Of a stretch of 64,000 bases of DNA, positions 33,710 to 45,178 are shown piece by piece. The stretch's first letter is position 1. Every line of letters starts with the position of its first letter. Origin of the DNA: Dactylorhiza incarnata (Eukaryota; Streptophyta; Magnoliopsida; Asparagales; Orchidaceae); NCBI GenBank assembly GCA_033032865.1, contig JAWHQI010000731.1:62001-126000 (forward strand), given 5' to 3'. The position numbers and the translations under genes are program-made. Below the pieces are notes generated by a model. That model was not told the DNA's origin and made no database searches. It saw only the letters and a list, made by a program, of their open reading frames with translations.

Positions 33710-34817
33710 CCGCGACATCACAAACTTTCCTCCCACCTCTTCATCCTATGCAGCAAGCCATTTTATTTTTTCTAATCATTTTTAGATTTAATACCATCAT
33801 GGGCCGGAGGAGCTGTTTCTTCTCGAGCTTCTGTTCCTTTTTCCACTAATTTGACTCCTGCATTTAACAGTCATCATGTAGTGTTCATTCCGGTGCTTGT
33901 AGTTTGAAGTCATGTTTTGGAAAGCTGTGTTTTTTATTTTCTTCCAATTTGTATGCAAAATTAAAACAAAGCTTTTGACTGAGTTTTGAAGAGATTTAGG
34001 TTCCGTTTGGCACGGCGGTGGCGGCCATGAACGCGGTGGTCATGAAATGTCGTTCGTGAACGCCTGACCTCACCTATTAAATAATTATAATTATTTCTGT
34101 AATAGAATTTTCGAAATAAAAAAAACTTAATTAAAATGACATGAATTAAAATAACAAAAAATATTAGAGTAAGAAATCAAACCTGGGTAAGAAATGTGAT
34201 TACTGTCCTAAAGAAGTTGCATCATCCTCCGACAGGACTTTCAACCGATGCTCACTTCTCCAAAATACAACATCCGGCTAGATACCAAAACTTCGATGTG
34301 TGCGGACACTGAAGAAGCACAGAACACCCAAACTTTTACTAGATGAAGCAACCGTAGAATAACAAGAAACTATATTGAAAGAAATGAGAGCTTAAGGGGA
34401 AAAAGAGGAGAGAAATTGTATGTATATTATACTCTCATACTTTAGAGAGTTATTTATAGGCTAAAAAAATATTTCACAATTTATTAAAATATTTAAACAT
34501 TTAATTATAATAATTAATACAAAATATTAATTATTTGATAACATTAATTAACTATATAATAAATATCTTATTTACTATATAACGTTAACCCTATATCATA
34601 AATATATATATATATATAATATTTATTATATATTTAACATTAATAACATTAAAGTTTATAATATTAAATGAATTGAACTTATGTTAAAGTTAATATCATA
34701 AATATTTTGCACATTATTATCTTTATTAATAATAGGAATATTATAATATCATTTTATTCATTACAATAATAAATGTATAATATATATTATATCTATAATT
34801 ATTAAAATATTATCATT
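33710..34817. other. Right edge of copy 1 and AT-rich flank
   Basis: The duplicated sequence ends at 34081, shortly after TTAGGTTCCGTTTGGCAC (about 33997), which resembles the start of a small DNA element of the GTTTGG type. From 34082 to 34817 the sequence is very AT-rich with TATATA runs and no gene. Confidence 0.55.
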
Positions 34818-36000
34818 ATTTTGCGGGTCGCCCGATTTTTTCCGGTCCAGAGAATCAGACTGACTTAGCTCCGGGTCGGACCGGGCGCGCAAACAGTCAA
34901 ATGAAAACCAAGCAGTAATGATATGCAATAAACTTTTTTAACGTGTAAAACCCTGAAAGGGTGAAAAACTACGTGGTTGGATCTATGTCAAGCAAAAATT
35001 CACTATTTCTCCTTTATTTGCAAGTTTTGAGTACAAAGAAAGTACGAAAAAATCAAGTCCACAATAAGGCTGATATCGAGTCCAGGAGAGTGTTCCTCCA
35101 TGCTTTCTCTTGGGCTCACCGAAGCGTCCAAGTGAGAGTTGCGCGGATTTGAGAGGAAGTGGAGCGAATCCCGAGCGAAGGTACGATTAAAGTCTCATGA
35201 TCTCGTCAGAAAATCTCAGAACTCCTTCTAGTCTCTAGAGTTGCTTGTCTTCAAATGAAGACCTCAGTGCCTTTTATAGCTTTCTTGAAAGGTTACGTTA
35301 GTAATTGCGCCCGACTGAATCTTAAGTTGATGAATGATGTTGCCCCGTTCTGGTTACCTAGATCACCAATTTTCCCAAAATGACGAACATGCCCCCCGGG
35401 CAGTCCGGGCGGCCTGGGCAGGTTGCCAGACGATGGCGGCTGGAAGTGGCGGTAGCCTTCGAAGCGCGCACGCAAGCCTGTGCAAGGAGCATGCGCGAGC
35501 GGGAGCGCGAGGGCGCCCGTGCAGGGGCCCGCCCGCCCGTGCTGGGGCGTGCTCGCCAGTGCGCCGCGTAGCGTGTGCACAGGGCACACACGCAAGTCGA
35601 CCGCGAGCGTGTGCACGGGGCACGCACGCAAGTCGGCCGCGCGCGCGCTGGCCAATCGAGCTTGCGCTTGCTGTGTGCGTGAGCGCTCGTGTGCCTGCGC
35701 GGGACGTGGTTAGTGCCTTTGTGTGCTCGGTTTCATCCCCCTTTCGGGGTGACTTTGGCCCTTTCTAGTGGGTGCGGCTCATGCGTTGGTTCGCTCGGTC
35801 GGGTCGTATTGCTTTAATTTTTTGGTCAAAGTCCCATTGGTTTGATTTAAAAATCTCTGGGGAACCCCCATCAAATACCTCAAATTTTTACGAGCCATGA
35901 TCCGCGAAGCATCGAGCGCGGAAATTTTTCCTTGCGCTTGCGATGGCCTCGAGTTGTAGATTTTGAGCACAATTACAGACACATGCCATGAATTATTATC
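34818..36000 (-). mobile_element. Gypsy LTR relic related to the 6116-7440 LTR
   Basis: From about 34818 the sequence aligns by eye with the other LTR: TTGCGGGTCGCCC against TTGCGGATCGCTC, GGGCGCGCAAACAGTCAA against GAGCGCGTGAACAGTCAA, and AACCCTGAAAGGGTGAAAAACTA against AACCCGGAAAAGGGTGAAAAACCA. A minus-strand TATA box lies at the equivalent place (35271-35280). A G/C-rich block (35395-35720) follows, as in the other LTR. No primer-binding site adjoins the left end, so this may be a 3' or solo LTR. Right end and TSD not resolved. Confidence 0.65.
35271..35280 (-). promoter_or_regulatory. TATA box of the related gypsy LTR
   Basis: GCTATAAAAG on the minus strand, at the position equivalent to 6672-6681 in the related LTR. 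Confidence 0.5.
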
Positions 36001-36749
36001 CACAGGTGATTTGAAATTAAGAGAATTTTTTTGATTGAGTCAAATATTTGTCATGATCAGTGGATATTTCCTCCCCTTTCTGCGAAGATATTTGATCGGA
36101 GTATGATTGGCGATGTTTCCCCTTTAAGGAGAACAGAAAATGGTAGGATATATTCTAATCTTAATGGAACCTTCCATTATAGGTCCCCTACAGGTCTCAT
36201 AAATTGGTGAGCACTGCAGCTTCTTTATTTACGTTGCTGCGAAGTTTTTGAGGATCTTGTCCGGAGTATACGGAGGTTCCCCATCGTCGTGTCTCTCTCC
36301 AAGAAAGTCGGCAATTTTTTGTGAAAATATTCCTTGTCCGAAAAAGGAGAACTTGGGGAGAGAAGAAAATGTGCGCGCCAGCCATTAGGAATGCCGGTGT
36401 AGTGCTCTGCGCGACAACCTCCCGAGCGTGCGGGCCGCAGGGGGAGCGGCGCCCGTACGGTGCTTGTACGGACGCGGCGCTTTCGCGGCCGTGCGCGTCC
36501 CCTACACGTGTGCGCATAGCACCTGCGCTGCTGCGCGGAGCTAGCACTAGCGCGTGGTGCTCGTCTGGTGCGCACGACACCCTCATGATTGTGCAAGCAT
36601 ACGGTGCTCGCGTGGTGCCTGCGTGGCGCATGCGGTATACGCAGGCGTGCGGCGCACGCAGTATCCGCAGGGGTGCGACACACGCGGTATCTGCAGGTGT
36701 GCGGCGCTCGTGGGGGCGTGCGGCCTCTGCGTGAGCGCGACGCGTCAGG
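36001..36749. other. Unassigned stretch with G/C-rich repeats
   Basis: 36380-36745 is strongly G/C-rich with loose repeats of GTGCGGCGCACGCAGTATCCGCAG and CGTGGTGC types. Long open frames on both strands arise from base composition. Possibly another gypsy LTR portion, by likeness to 35480-35710. No gene supported. Confidence 0.4.
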
Positions 36750-36960
36750 GAGCACATATACTTTACAACGACGTTTTTATTGTGACATTTTTTAAAGCGT
36801 CGTTGTGAGTTTTCTATTTAGTGACATTTTTTTCAAAAACGTCGCTAATAAAAAGATTAAGCATTAACCACGTTTTCAATGAAAAACGTCAACATACATG
36901 TTTATCTTTTGTGACGATTATTTTTAAAACGTCACCAAAACACACTACTAGAAAAGTGAA
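36750..36960. mobile_element. CACTA-like terminal sequence and GTGACG/CGTCAC repeats
   Basis: CACTACTAGAAAA at 36943-36955 is the classic CACTA (EnSpm) end. To its left are inverted motifs typical of CACTA subterminal regions: CAACGACG...CGTCGTTG, GTGACATTTTTTTCAAAAACGTCGC and GTGACG...AACGTCAC. The repeats lie on the outer side of the CACTACTAG motif, which does not fit a simple single end, so the arrangement may be two abutting remnants. Confidence 0.45.
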
Positions 36961-37241
36961 TTTAGCCCATGTATAACCCGTAATCCGTCAAAACCAGGGG
37001 GGATGGTGAAAGTGGCGGTGACAGGTGAAAGTGATCGCTCATAAATGACTCCGGACGAGAGTAAAGGAGAGCGGCGGGGCCGGTATGGGGAACACCCACT
37101 CGGTCCTTCGCGGGCAAATGGGGGATGTATGTTACCTGTAACTCGTCAAGACCAAATCATAAGTAAAGACGACAGAGACCAACGGAAGCGGAGAAGAGAC
37201 GCCCGAGCCAAATGGATGAGTCCACCCGCCCGACACCCAAA

Positions 37242-37276
<35 letters not shown>

Positions 37277-37389
37277 AAATGGGGCTCCACTCGCCCAAGA
37301 AGGGGCGAGTGGAGTCCACTCGCCCAAAAGGGGCGACTGGAGTCCACTCGCCCAAAAGGGGCGAGTGGAGTCCACTCGCCCAAGGCCGG
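36961..37389. repeat. Leader with 33-nt poly-G and palindromic 28-bp repeat
   Basis: Contains a G run at 37242-37274 and, at 37283-37381, about 3.5 units of ACTCGCCCAAAAGGGGCGAG followed by TGGAGTCC. Each unit can fold on itself. The open frame through here joins the RT pseudogene but the repeat is not a known pol domain, so I take the pol homology to start near 37390. Confidence 0.75.
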
Positions 37390-40250
37390 AGAAGATACTG
37401 ATCAGCGGAAGGCTGAGCGAGCAGGAACAGGAGAAGGTCCGAAGGTGTATCCAACATAATGTGGATATCTTCGCATGGAGCGACGCGGAGATGTCGGGTG
37501 TCGATGCAAATGTGGCGTGTCATCGCCTCAACCTCGACTCGCGCATCCGCCCCATCCGCGAGAAGAAGAGATCTGTATCGACCACCCTCGCCGGGCCGAT
37601 CAGAGAGAAGGTAGAGGAGTTGCTGGAAGCAGGGTTTATAGAGGAGATCCAGTATCCGGGCTGGGTCTCCAACGTTGTGATGGTAAAGAAGAGTGGGAGG
37701 AAGTGGAGGATGTGCATCGACTTCTCTCTACTAAACAAAGCATGTCCAAAAGATTGTTATCCCTTACCCCGAATCGATGCACTGGTGGACTCAGCTGTCG
37801 GCTTCCCGGTGATGAGCTTCTTGGATACATTCTCTGGCTGCCATCAAATCTAAATGCATCCGCCCGACGTTAAGGATGTCTCCTTCATCACAGACGACGG
37901 GTGTTATTATTATGAGATGATGCCCTTCTGGCTGAAGAACGCAGGAGCAACCTACCAAAGGATGATGGACCGAGTTTTCAAGGATCAAAAGGGCAGAAAC
38001 CTAGAAGTCTATGTGGACGACTTGATGGTTAAGAGCAGGGATGTGGAGTCTCACTTGCAGGATTTGGTGGAGACCTTCGCCACCCTTCGAAGGTTCAAGA
38101 TGAGACTTAACCCTTCGAAGTGCGTCTTCGGAGCAAGCCGAGGAAAGTTCCTTGGTCACCTACTCACCTCGGAGGGGGTGGAGCCCAACCCGGACAAGGT
38201 CAGAGCCATCTTGGAGTTGGAGTCGCCGAGGAGTGCGAAGGAGATCCAAAGGTTGACCGGGAAGCTGGCAGTGTTGAGCAGGTTTCTCTCTCGGGCTGGA
38301 GAGAAGTGCTCACCCTTCTTCAAAGCTCTAAGGGGAAATCAAAAGTTTGAATGGTCGCAAGAGTGCGAGGCGGCATTCCAAGCCCTGAAAAGGCAGCTGA
38401 CGCAAGCTCCACTGCTGCAAGGACCAAGAGAAGGGGAAGACCTGTTCCTCTATCTCGGGGTGGGCGCCGAGGCAGTAAGCTCGGTCCTAGTCCGAGAATA
38501 AGGAAAGAGACAACTTCTCATATACTATGTCAGCCGGGTCTTGAAAAAGGCGGAGCTCAGATACCCCATTCTGGAGAAGCTGGCATTTGCTTTGATCATT
38601 TCGGCCAGGAAGCTTCGACCCTACTTCCAGGCGCATTCGGTTAAGGTAGTGACCGATCACCCCCTTCGCGGCATTACGGAAGGAGTGGAGCACTCGGGCA
38701 GGTTGGCGAAGTGGTCTGTCGAGCTTAGCGAGTTCGATATCGCCTTCGTCCCTCGTCTATCAATGAAAGCGCAGGTGGTAGCGGACTTTCTAGCGGAGTA
38801 TGTAACCGAGGTGGATGAGTCGGAACCTCCCGAGTTGGTAGCATGGGAGCTGTTGGCGGATGGGGCATCAGGGAAGCATTCCCTCGGCGGAGGGGTGGTC
38901 CTAGTCAGCCCACAAGGGACAAGGATCGAACAAGCGATTGACATCCGATTCCCCATAACCAACAACCAGGCTGAGTACGAAGCAGTGGTGGCTGGGCTTT
39001 GTTTGGCAAGTTAACTAGGAATTTGGGATGTTAGAGTATTCACCGATTCGATGGTAGTGGCATTCCAGGTACGAGGGGAGTTCGAGACTAGAGAGCCGAC
39101 CCTCCAAAGGTACCTGATGAAAGTCAAGGGCCTCGTCAGTCGGTTCTGCACCTCAATCCAGCACGTGCCGAGAGAGGAGAACACTCGGGCGAACTCCCTG
39201 ACAAAGTACGGGCCTCGGTCCGTGGGAATAGTGAAGGAGTTGTTCCACCCATCTATTGAGGAGGAAAAGCTGATGGAGATCAATCAGAGGGCCTCATGGG
39301 TGGATCCGATCATTGTCTTTCTGACTTCGGGCAAGTTCCAGATGGTGTTCCGTATAAAAGTTGATTCAGGTACAAGTCTGCCTATTATCTGATGCGTGAA
39401 GGAAGCTTGTACAGAAAGACCCTGACAGGACTCCTAGCAAGGTGTGTGACGGAAGATGAGGTTCCAAGGGTCTTGGAAGAAATCCTTTCCGGGGAGTGCG
39501 AAAGCCATTCCGGGAGTCAGACCTTGGAGAAGAGGGTGCTGAGGCAGGGATACTTCTGGCCGACTCTTCGAGAGGACACCATGAAGTTTGCAAAGAAATG
39601 TCAGAAGTGCCAGCTCTTCGCACCACTCCAACTCCAGCCCGCGCAGAGGCTTCGAACAATCATGGCGCCTTGGCCTTTTGCCATTTGGGGAATGGACTTG
39701 GTCGGCCCGTTTTCTCAGGCGAGCGGCCAAAGAAGATTTTTATTAGTCATGATAGACTACATCTCCAAGTGGGTGGAGGTCAAGGCCTTGGCGAAGACAA
39801 CCTCACAGGTAGTAAAGAACTTTATTTGGGGAGAAATAATTTGCAGGTACGGGCTCCCCCTCGCCATAGTGACGGACAACGGACCGCAGTTCGCTAGCGA
39901 GGAACTCATTAGCTTCTGTGGTCAGGTAGGCATTGACCTTTGTTTCGCCTTCTTTCTTCATCCTGGGAGCAACTAGCAGGTAGAGGCGGCAAACAAGGTC
40001 ATAGTCAATTTACTGAAGAAAAAAGCGGGGAACTTGAAGGGAAACTGGGTGGAGCAGCTTCCCTCGGTCTTATGGGCCTTGAGAAAAACACCCAACATGC
40101 CAATGGGAGAAACGTCGTTCAAGCTCTCCCATGGATCTGAAGCTGTGCTCCCAGTGGAATTCGAGTTCAGGTCCCCCCGGGTCGTGGCCGCCGAGGAAGG
40201 AGGCGGAGACTGGAGGGTGGACAATGAGGAGGAACAACGGCCACTGGAAA
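37390..40250 (+). pseudogene. Ty3/gypsy pol pseudogene: RT, RNase H, integrase (plus strand)
   Basis: Domains in order: RT (FAWSDAEMSG, VVMVKKSGRKWRMCIDFS, an intact YVDD box near 38010, KCVFGASRGKFLGHL), RT-linked RNase H (LLIYYVSRVL, LRPYFQAHSVKVVTDHPL), a second RNase H (ADGASG near 38860, FTDSMVVAF near 39045), and integrase (zinc-binding KCQKCQ near 39600, first catalytic Asp in WGMDLVGPF, second in VTDNGPQF, Glu in QVEAANK). In-frame stops sit at 37851, 38499, 39012 and 39974, and a frameshift near 39355-39365 shifts the frame before MREGSLY. The first integrase zinc His is missing (SGECESHS). Homology ends near FRSPRVVAAEE (about 40195), where a G/C-rich minisatellite takes over. It is a different family member from the minus-strand element. 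Confidence 0.93.
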
Positions 40251-40255
40251 AAAGT

Positions 40256-40420
40256 GGCCCACTCGCCCAAAGTGCGAGTCGAGTCCACTCGCCCGAGGGG
40301 CGAGTGGCCTGCTCGCCCGAGGGGGCGAGTGGCCCGCTCGCCCGAGGGGCGAGTGGCCCCCTTGCCCGAGGGGCGAGTGGCCCGCTCGCCCGAGAAGGGC
40401 GAGTGCGGTCCACTCGCCCG
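40256..40420. repeat. 24-bp palindromic minisatellite (GCCCGAGGGGCGAGTGGCCCGCTC)
   Basis: About six units with GCCCGA at 40291, 40314, 40340, 40364 and 40388. Each unit has the self-complementary core CTCGCCCGAGGGGCGAG, the same core family as the repeat at 37283-37381 on the other side of the pol pseudogene. Confidence 0.85.
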
Positions 40421-41100
40421 GTCGGAGCACGCGTCCGACGCCTTGGGGCGAGTCGATCCTAGTTCGTCCGTCAGGTGCACGGTCAAGTTCCAGTTGTGGG
40501 GGATGGTATTTTCAAACCCATGAGCACCTTGGGGAGGGTTGGCATCTCCTTACCCCCACCCCCGTTAGTGTTTTTGGTTAGCTAGTGACCCTGTCTTCCG
40601 TTCGCCAAGTCCTTCAGGCCAATGGTCAGGTGCTGTGAGTGCTCTCCGAGGTGCCCAGACTCAGCATTGGCTTGGGAAGGGAGGATCTTCGGATCTTTCG
40701 GGTTAGTGGCGGGACCTTCTCGCTGCAGCTCGTGGGGTCTGTTTTTGACTAAGTCCACAAGTGCTCGAGTTCCGTAACCCTGAGTGACTAGTCGTTCGAC
40801 TTCACCTGAGGGAAGTAAGGGCAAGCTGCCTACCCCTATTTCGAACTGCTAGAACCCTCATTGGCCTGGGAAGAAGGCGCCACACCTGGACTGATAAGAA
40901 GTCATGCGAGTAGGAGACTCACTCAAACGGGGCGAAGACCTGGATTGCAACGGCTCAAAGAGGAAAGAGATCTGAGGTGGAATGAGAAGGAGGAAAATCG
41001 TGACCTAGAAAAGAGACCGAAGAGGATGTCTGGTTTGGGAACAGGAAAATCATGACTCACCTATACTTTTCTATGAATATTCGTTAATTAGGTTTTAAAA
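40421..41100. other. Unassigned stretch after integrase
   Basis: A purine-rich GTTGTGGGGGATGG (about 40493) could be a polypurine tract preceding a 3' LTR that starts TGGTATTTTC, but no paired LTR was found. No gene recognised. Confidence 0.35.
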
Positions 41101-42687
41101 TTAAGATTGCAATGAATTATTTGATTTTTATGCGTTATATCTATCTATTTATCTGTCTATATTATAAAAAGAAATACTTATTTGACCATATCGTACTCCA
41201 AAAGCCCATTAAAGTCATGAAAACCGCCCGATCGAAGCACTATAATGCGCATTCGTCCGATCTAAACAACACTCCCCTCCCTATTTTAGTCGATCAGCTA
41301 CCCTAATCCTCTTCCTCGTACCCTACTCCAGACGCATCTACACCTCGACGCCCCCGCATCTCTTCTTCCCTCTAGTCAGCGCCGTCGGCGTCCATCCTCC
41401 ATTCCCATTTCGGTTGTTCAAGGGAGGCTTCAACTTCTTCCTAGACAACCCTTCTCTCGCATCACGCCCCCAGTCTTCTACTCCCGCTCCCGCACTCTGG
41501 ATGCCCTCAGCCACGGCATACACACCTCTCGCCTCCAGGTGAAATCCTCTGACCAAAGTCCCTCACCGCACCGCTCGACTTCCAAATCCCAACCGTTCAT
41601 CATCGCTCCGTTTGGGTGATGCTGCTCAGCGACGGAGCTCCCGTTCTCCACTTCGATCTGCGATCTCCTCTCCAGATCCCCATTTCCCTCACTGTCGCCA
41701 ATCTATAGTCAGTAGAGTTCGATCTGCAATATCTCCTCTCTCCCGATCTCCATTTCCAGCAACCACTTCTCCTTCCCTCACCGTTGCCGCCGGAGGTATC
41801 TGCGCCCATCGAAGCGTAGCATCCACTTTTCCTCTACCGATCTCCATGGAGAGGGAAGGATCCTCCTCAGACAATTGAAGGTATACCGATCTCCATGGAG
41901 AGATAACAAACTACTTTGTATTTTTTATTACTTAATTTTTATGTATTTTTCTCCTTTCCTAGACAATTGAAGGTATACCGAATGCAAAAGTTGTTCAACT
42001 TGATGTAATGGTTGATGAAAGCTTCTCTATGTGTATATCCCAAGTAGTCTCTTTCAAGTAGCATTTGGGAAATACTGCAAGGAACAATGGAACATAATGG
42101 ATCATCTAATAGTGGAATTGATAGACGCTGGACTGGGATTCACCGGCCAACCTTGCTCCTCTGCAAGATCTGGTGAATACTATATTTGCTTTTTCATTTC
42201 TTCATCCATATAAAGAAATTAGTTATTATTTCTTTTGATGAATGATTCATGTTTGTTGCTCAGTGTTTGGTGTTTGGTCCACTATTTTAAGGGTCTGAAG
42301 TTTATCATGATGTACATGATGGGCTAGCATATGAAGATTCAAGTATGCCCTTACATATTGTTGTTCATTGATGGATGTCTTTGTTTTTTGGTCATTTCAT
42401 ACTTTGTTCTCTTATAATATGTTTGTATAGATGTGTTGCCCTTAATCTTTTTCTTTTAATATGTTTGGGATTTGGCTTTTTTAGCTTCCCACCCTTCCAT
42501 GGTTGCAGGGATAACTCATTCAGCGGAGTAAATCACTTATTCCATTGTTGCATAGATTGTGGAGGGTAGTTATAAGGCTGGGTGGTTATGACCAGGTATC
42601 TATCTCATCTTATTGTAAATTTAATTTTGGCCTATTTTTCAATGTTTTTGAACTTCACTCTTTTATATTGCAATTTTCATATAATTT
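41101..42687 (+). pseudogene. Possible host-gene fragment, LKR/saccharopine dehydrogenase-like exon
   Basis: At 41962-42050 a frame preceded by an acceptor-like TTTCCTAG reads IEGIPNAKVVQLDVMVDESF then CISQVVSF and a TAG. This resembles the start of the saccharopine dehydrogenase domain in plant lysine-ketoglutarate reductase/saccharopine dehydrogenase (EGI-NA--VQLDV-D---L---ISQV). The assignment rests on about 30 residues from memory and is uncertain. Upstream (41600-41880) is C/T-rich DNA with an open frame of 88 codons and duplicated motifs (CCGATCTCCATGGAGAG twice, GACAATTGAAGGTATACCGA twice). Another open stretch (42060-42180, QWNIMDHLIVELIDAG) is not recognised. The rest is AT-rich and intron-like. 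The locus is cut at 42688 by gypsy sequence. Confidence 0.35.
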
Positions 42688-43803
42688 GTAACGTTGCCAT
42701 ACTGTGACTTCCACGATGAGGAAGGGAACGCGACGGCCACCTGCCCCGAATTCCTGGAGAAGAAGAGGGGCCGAATGCCCACACCAAGACAGCAGCCACC
42801 GGTGAGGATCGAGGAGGTCGAGCCTCGAGAGGATGAGGAGAGTTGCGAGGACCGGGCCGATGTGGGGACCCGAGGTGGGACCGGAGTGATCCATGGGGGG
42901 GGGGGGGGGGGGGGGGGGGGGGGTAGGGGGGGAGGCAACCCGCAAGGCTAGCCTTCATACCATCTATCGCCGGAGCGTGGCCTCAACATCCACCGCTCCA
43001 CCCCCAGCGGAGAAAATTAACTTCTCCCAGAGGGATATGCCAAGTCACGAAGACCCGTTCTGCGATGCGCTGGTTATCCAAACCGCCATCGTGAACTTCA
43101 CCGTCTCGAGGATCCTGGTCGATAATGGGAGTTCAGTCAACGTCGTCTTCAAAAAGGCGTTCGACAAGATGAAGGTGGAGTCCAGGAGGGTGTTGGCCTC
43201 AGATGGTCCCTTGTTTGGTTTCTCGGGAGAAAGGAAGGAGGTTGAGGGTGGAGTGGGACTCCATGTGACCCTTGGTGGGCAATCCCGGAACTGCCGTTTC
43301 GTGATAGTGGACGCCCCGAGTAGCTACAGCGCTATCTTCGGACGGCCTCTCATCGGCGCGTTCCGATGTGTCCCTTCCACCTTCCATCAATGCCTCAAGT
43401 TCAATGCAGATGGTATCCAGGTCAGGGTTCGGGGAGACCCTAAGGTGGCGAGACAGTGCTACGTAACGGCTGTCAACACCGTCTCCTGGGTGAATGAGGC
43501 GGAGGAATGGGATCAGGTGATGGGGGAAGCGGCCGAGGCTGGAGATGAGAAGGAGGCGGAGGAGAAGACGGGGGAGAGGGCAGTTCATGCCCAGGAAGGG
43601 GTCGCTGAGGGACCCCGGGCGGAGAAGGGATAGGAAGAAGAAAAGGAAGAGAGGACCTCAGAGCGAGGGGTGAAGGAGCTAGAGGAGAAGGAAAAAGTAG
43701 AGGAAAGGGGAGAAAGGGAAGTTCATGCCCAGGAAATGGTTGCGGCAGGACCCAGGGCGAGGGAAGGAGTAGAAGAGGAAAGAAAGGAGAAGGTCTCGGA
43801 AGG
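42688..43803 (+). pseudogene. Ty3/gypsy gag C-terminus and protease fragment (plus strand)
   Basis: Begins with YCDFHDEEGNATATC, the zinc-binding end of gag, then EFLEKKRG. A 29-nt G run (42895-42923) follows. After it comes the protease: SRILVDNGSSVNVVF (about 43090-43140) with the DNGS active-site form, VDAPSSYSAIFGRPL, and a glutamate-rich tail (43500-43790, EEKTGERAVHAQEG repeated once). A TAG at 43631 closes the frame but similar coding-like sequence runs to 43803, where the segmental duplication begins. In an intact element this block lies upstream of RT; here it is 2.5 kb downstream of the pol fragment. Confidence 0.88.
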
Positions 43804-45178
43804 AGGGCCGAAGGTTTCTTGCCGAAGAGACTAGGGCAAAGACCGTCTTATCAGCCATTGTGTATCTGGCTTTGACATCGGTGGGTACTTTACTGAGGTA
43901 GTAAACGGGTCGTTGGACTCCTCCTTCGTCTTTTACTAGCACCGAGCTGACGGTCGTGGGGGATATTGCTAGGTAAAAGAACAAGACTTCTCCGGGTATA
44001 TGCTTGGATAAAAGTGGGGGGCGAAGCTAGGTACTGTTTGAGGTGCTCGAAAGACATCTGACATTCGTCCGTCCACTGGAACCTAGAGTGACGTGCCCCA
44101 TGGAGGATTTTTGAAGAAGGGGATATATTTATCACCCGTCCGTGCCAGAAATCGCAATAGAGCGGCAATCCTTCCGTTCAAGCGTTGCACCTCCTCGATG
44201 GAACGGGGTGGCGACATGCATGCCACTGCCTTGATCTTTTCCGGGTTTGCCTCTATCCCTCGATGGGTTACCATGAAACCCAGGAACTTTCCTGCCATTA
44301 CACAAAATGCACACTTGCTGGGTTTGAGCCGCATTTGGGAATGACGAAGGAGCTGAAAGCACCCTTCCAGATCTTCTAAGTGGTCACGGCTGCGGATGCT
44401 CTTTACCAACATGTCATCTACGGAAACCTCCATTGTGCCTCCGATGAGTCTTTGAATACTTTGTTCATTATCCTCTGGTAGGTTGCCCCGACGTTCTTAA
44501 GGCCGAAAGGCGTGACTTTGTAACAGTAAACTCCTTTGTTTGTTCAGAATGCGGTGTGCTCCTCATCTTCCGGGTTCATCTTGGTTTGGTTGTAGCCTGT
44601 GTATGCGTCCATGAAGCTGAGGAGCTCATGTCCGGCTGTTGCGTCGACCAGTTGATCTATTCATGGAAGGGGGAAACTATCCTCTGGGCACGCCTGATTC
44701 AGATTATTGTAGTCGACACACATCCGCCACTTCCCTTAGGCCTTCTTTACCATGACCACATTGGCTAACCATGTAGGGTATTTTGCTTCGCGGATGAACC
44801 ATGCTTCCAGGAGCTTCTTTACCTCCTCTTCGATCACCTTGAGCCGCTTCGGGGCTAAGTTCCGTTTATTTTGGATTACTAGCCTACAAGCCGGGTTAAT
44901 ATTCAGGGAGTGAAAGATGACCTGAGGATCTACCCCCAAACATATCTTCCGGGCTCCATGCGAAGATATCTTCATTAGCGCGGAGGAAGAGGGCAGATTC
45001 CTCTCGCTCTTCTTTGGACATAAGGGACCCGACCTGAACTGTCCGGGTCAGATCCTGCTGGGAGAGTGACACTTCTATGAGCCCTTCGACGGGCGATCCG
45101 CGCTGTAGAGTGGCTTCGTCCCATAAGTCGAAGTTGTCGATATTGAGGGCTGTTGCTTCCATTGGTCGTGCCTGCTTT
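43804..45178 (-). pseudogene. Ty3/gypsy RT region, copy 2
   Basis: Counterpart of 2588-3960. It starts abruptly inside the RNase H (PVYYLSKVP, SSARNLRP then unrelated spacer sequence), so the more distal RNase H and integrase are absent. The catalytic box is again SVDD (near 44425), and the stop after VVMVKKA and the G-run frameshift near 44935 are shared with copy 1. The linker upstream (MEATALNIDNFDLWDEATL) is in frame with the protease here, unlike copy 1. Confidence 0.9.

Larger units (their letters stand above)
2588..34081. repeat. Segmental duplication, copy 1
   Basis: This 31.5-kb block is repeated in the same orientation at 43804-63864. The left limit lies inside the RT/RNase H coding region of a minus-strand gypsy element, at the shared string AGGGCCGAAGG (2588 and 43804). 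The right limit lies just after CTCACCTATTAAA, beyond which this copy runs into AT-rich sequence not shared with copy 2. Copy 1 is longer because it carries a nested solo LTR (22847-29775) and retains a block that copy 2 has lost (about 15256-19147). Neither limit is a transposon end, so I infer duplication by DNA repair or illegitimate recombination, not transposition. Confidence 0.93.

Noticed and set aside
35293..35768. Several long open frames on both strands, 60-144 codons
   Set aside because: G/C-rich low-complexity LTR sequence with few stop codons by composition; translations are Arg/Ala/Cys-rich and unlike any domain.
36197..36808. Open frames up to 186 codons on both strands
   Set aside because: Same reason: a G/C-rich repeat block. 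No conserved motif.
36950..37389. Start of an intact gypsy gag upstream of the pol fragment
   Set aside because: Only repeats, a poly-G tract and unrecognised sequence are present; no gag motif.
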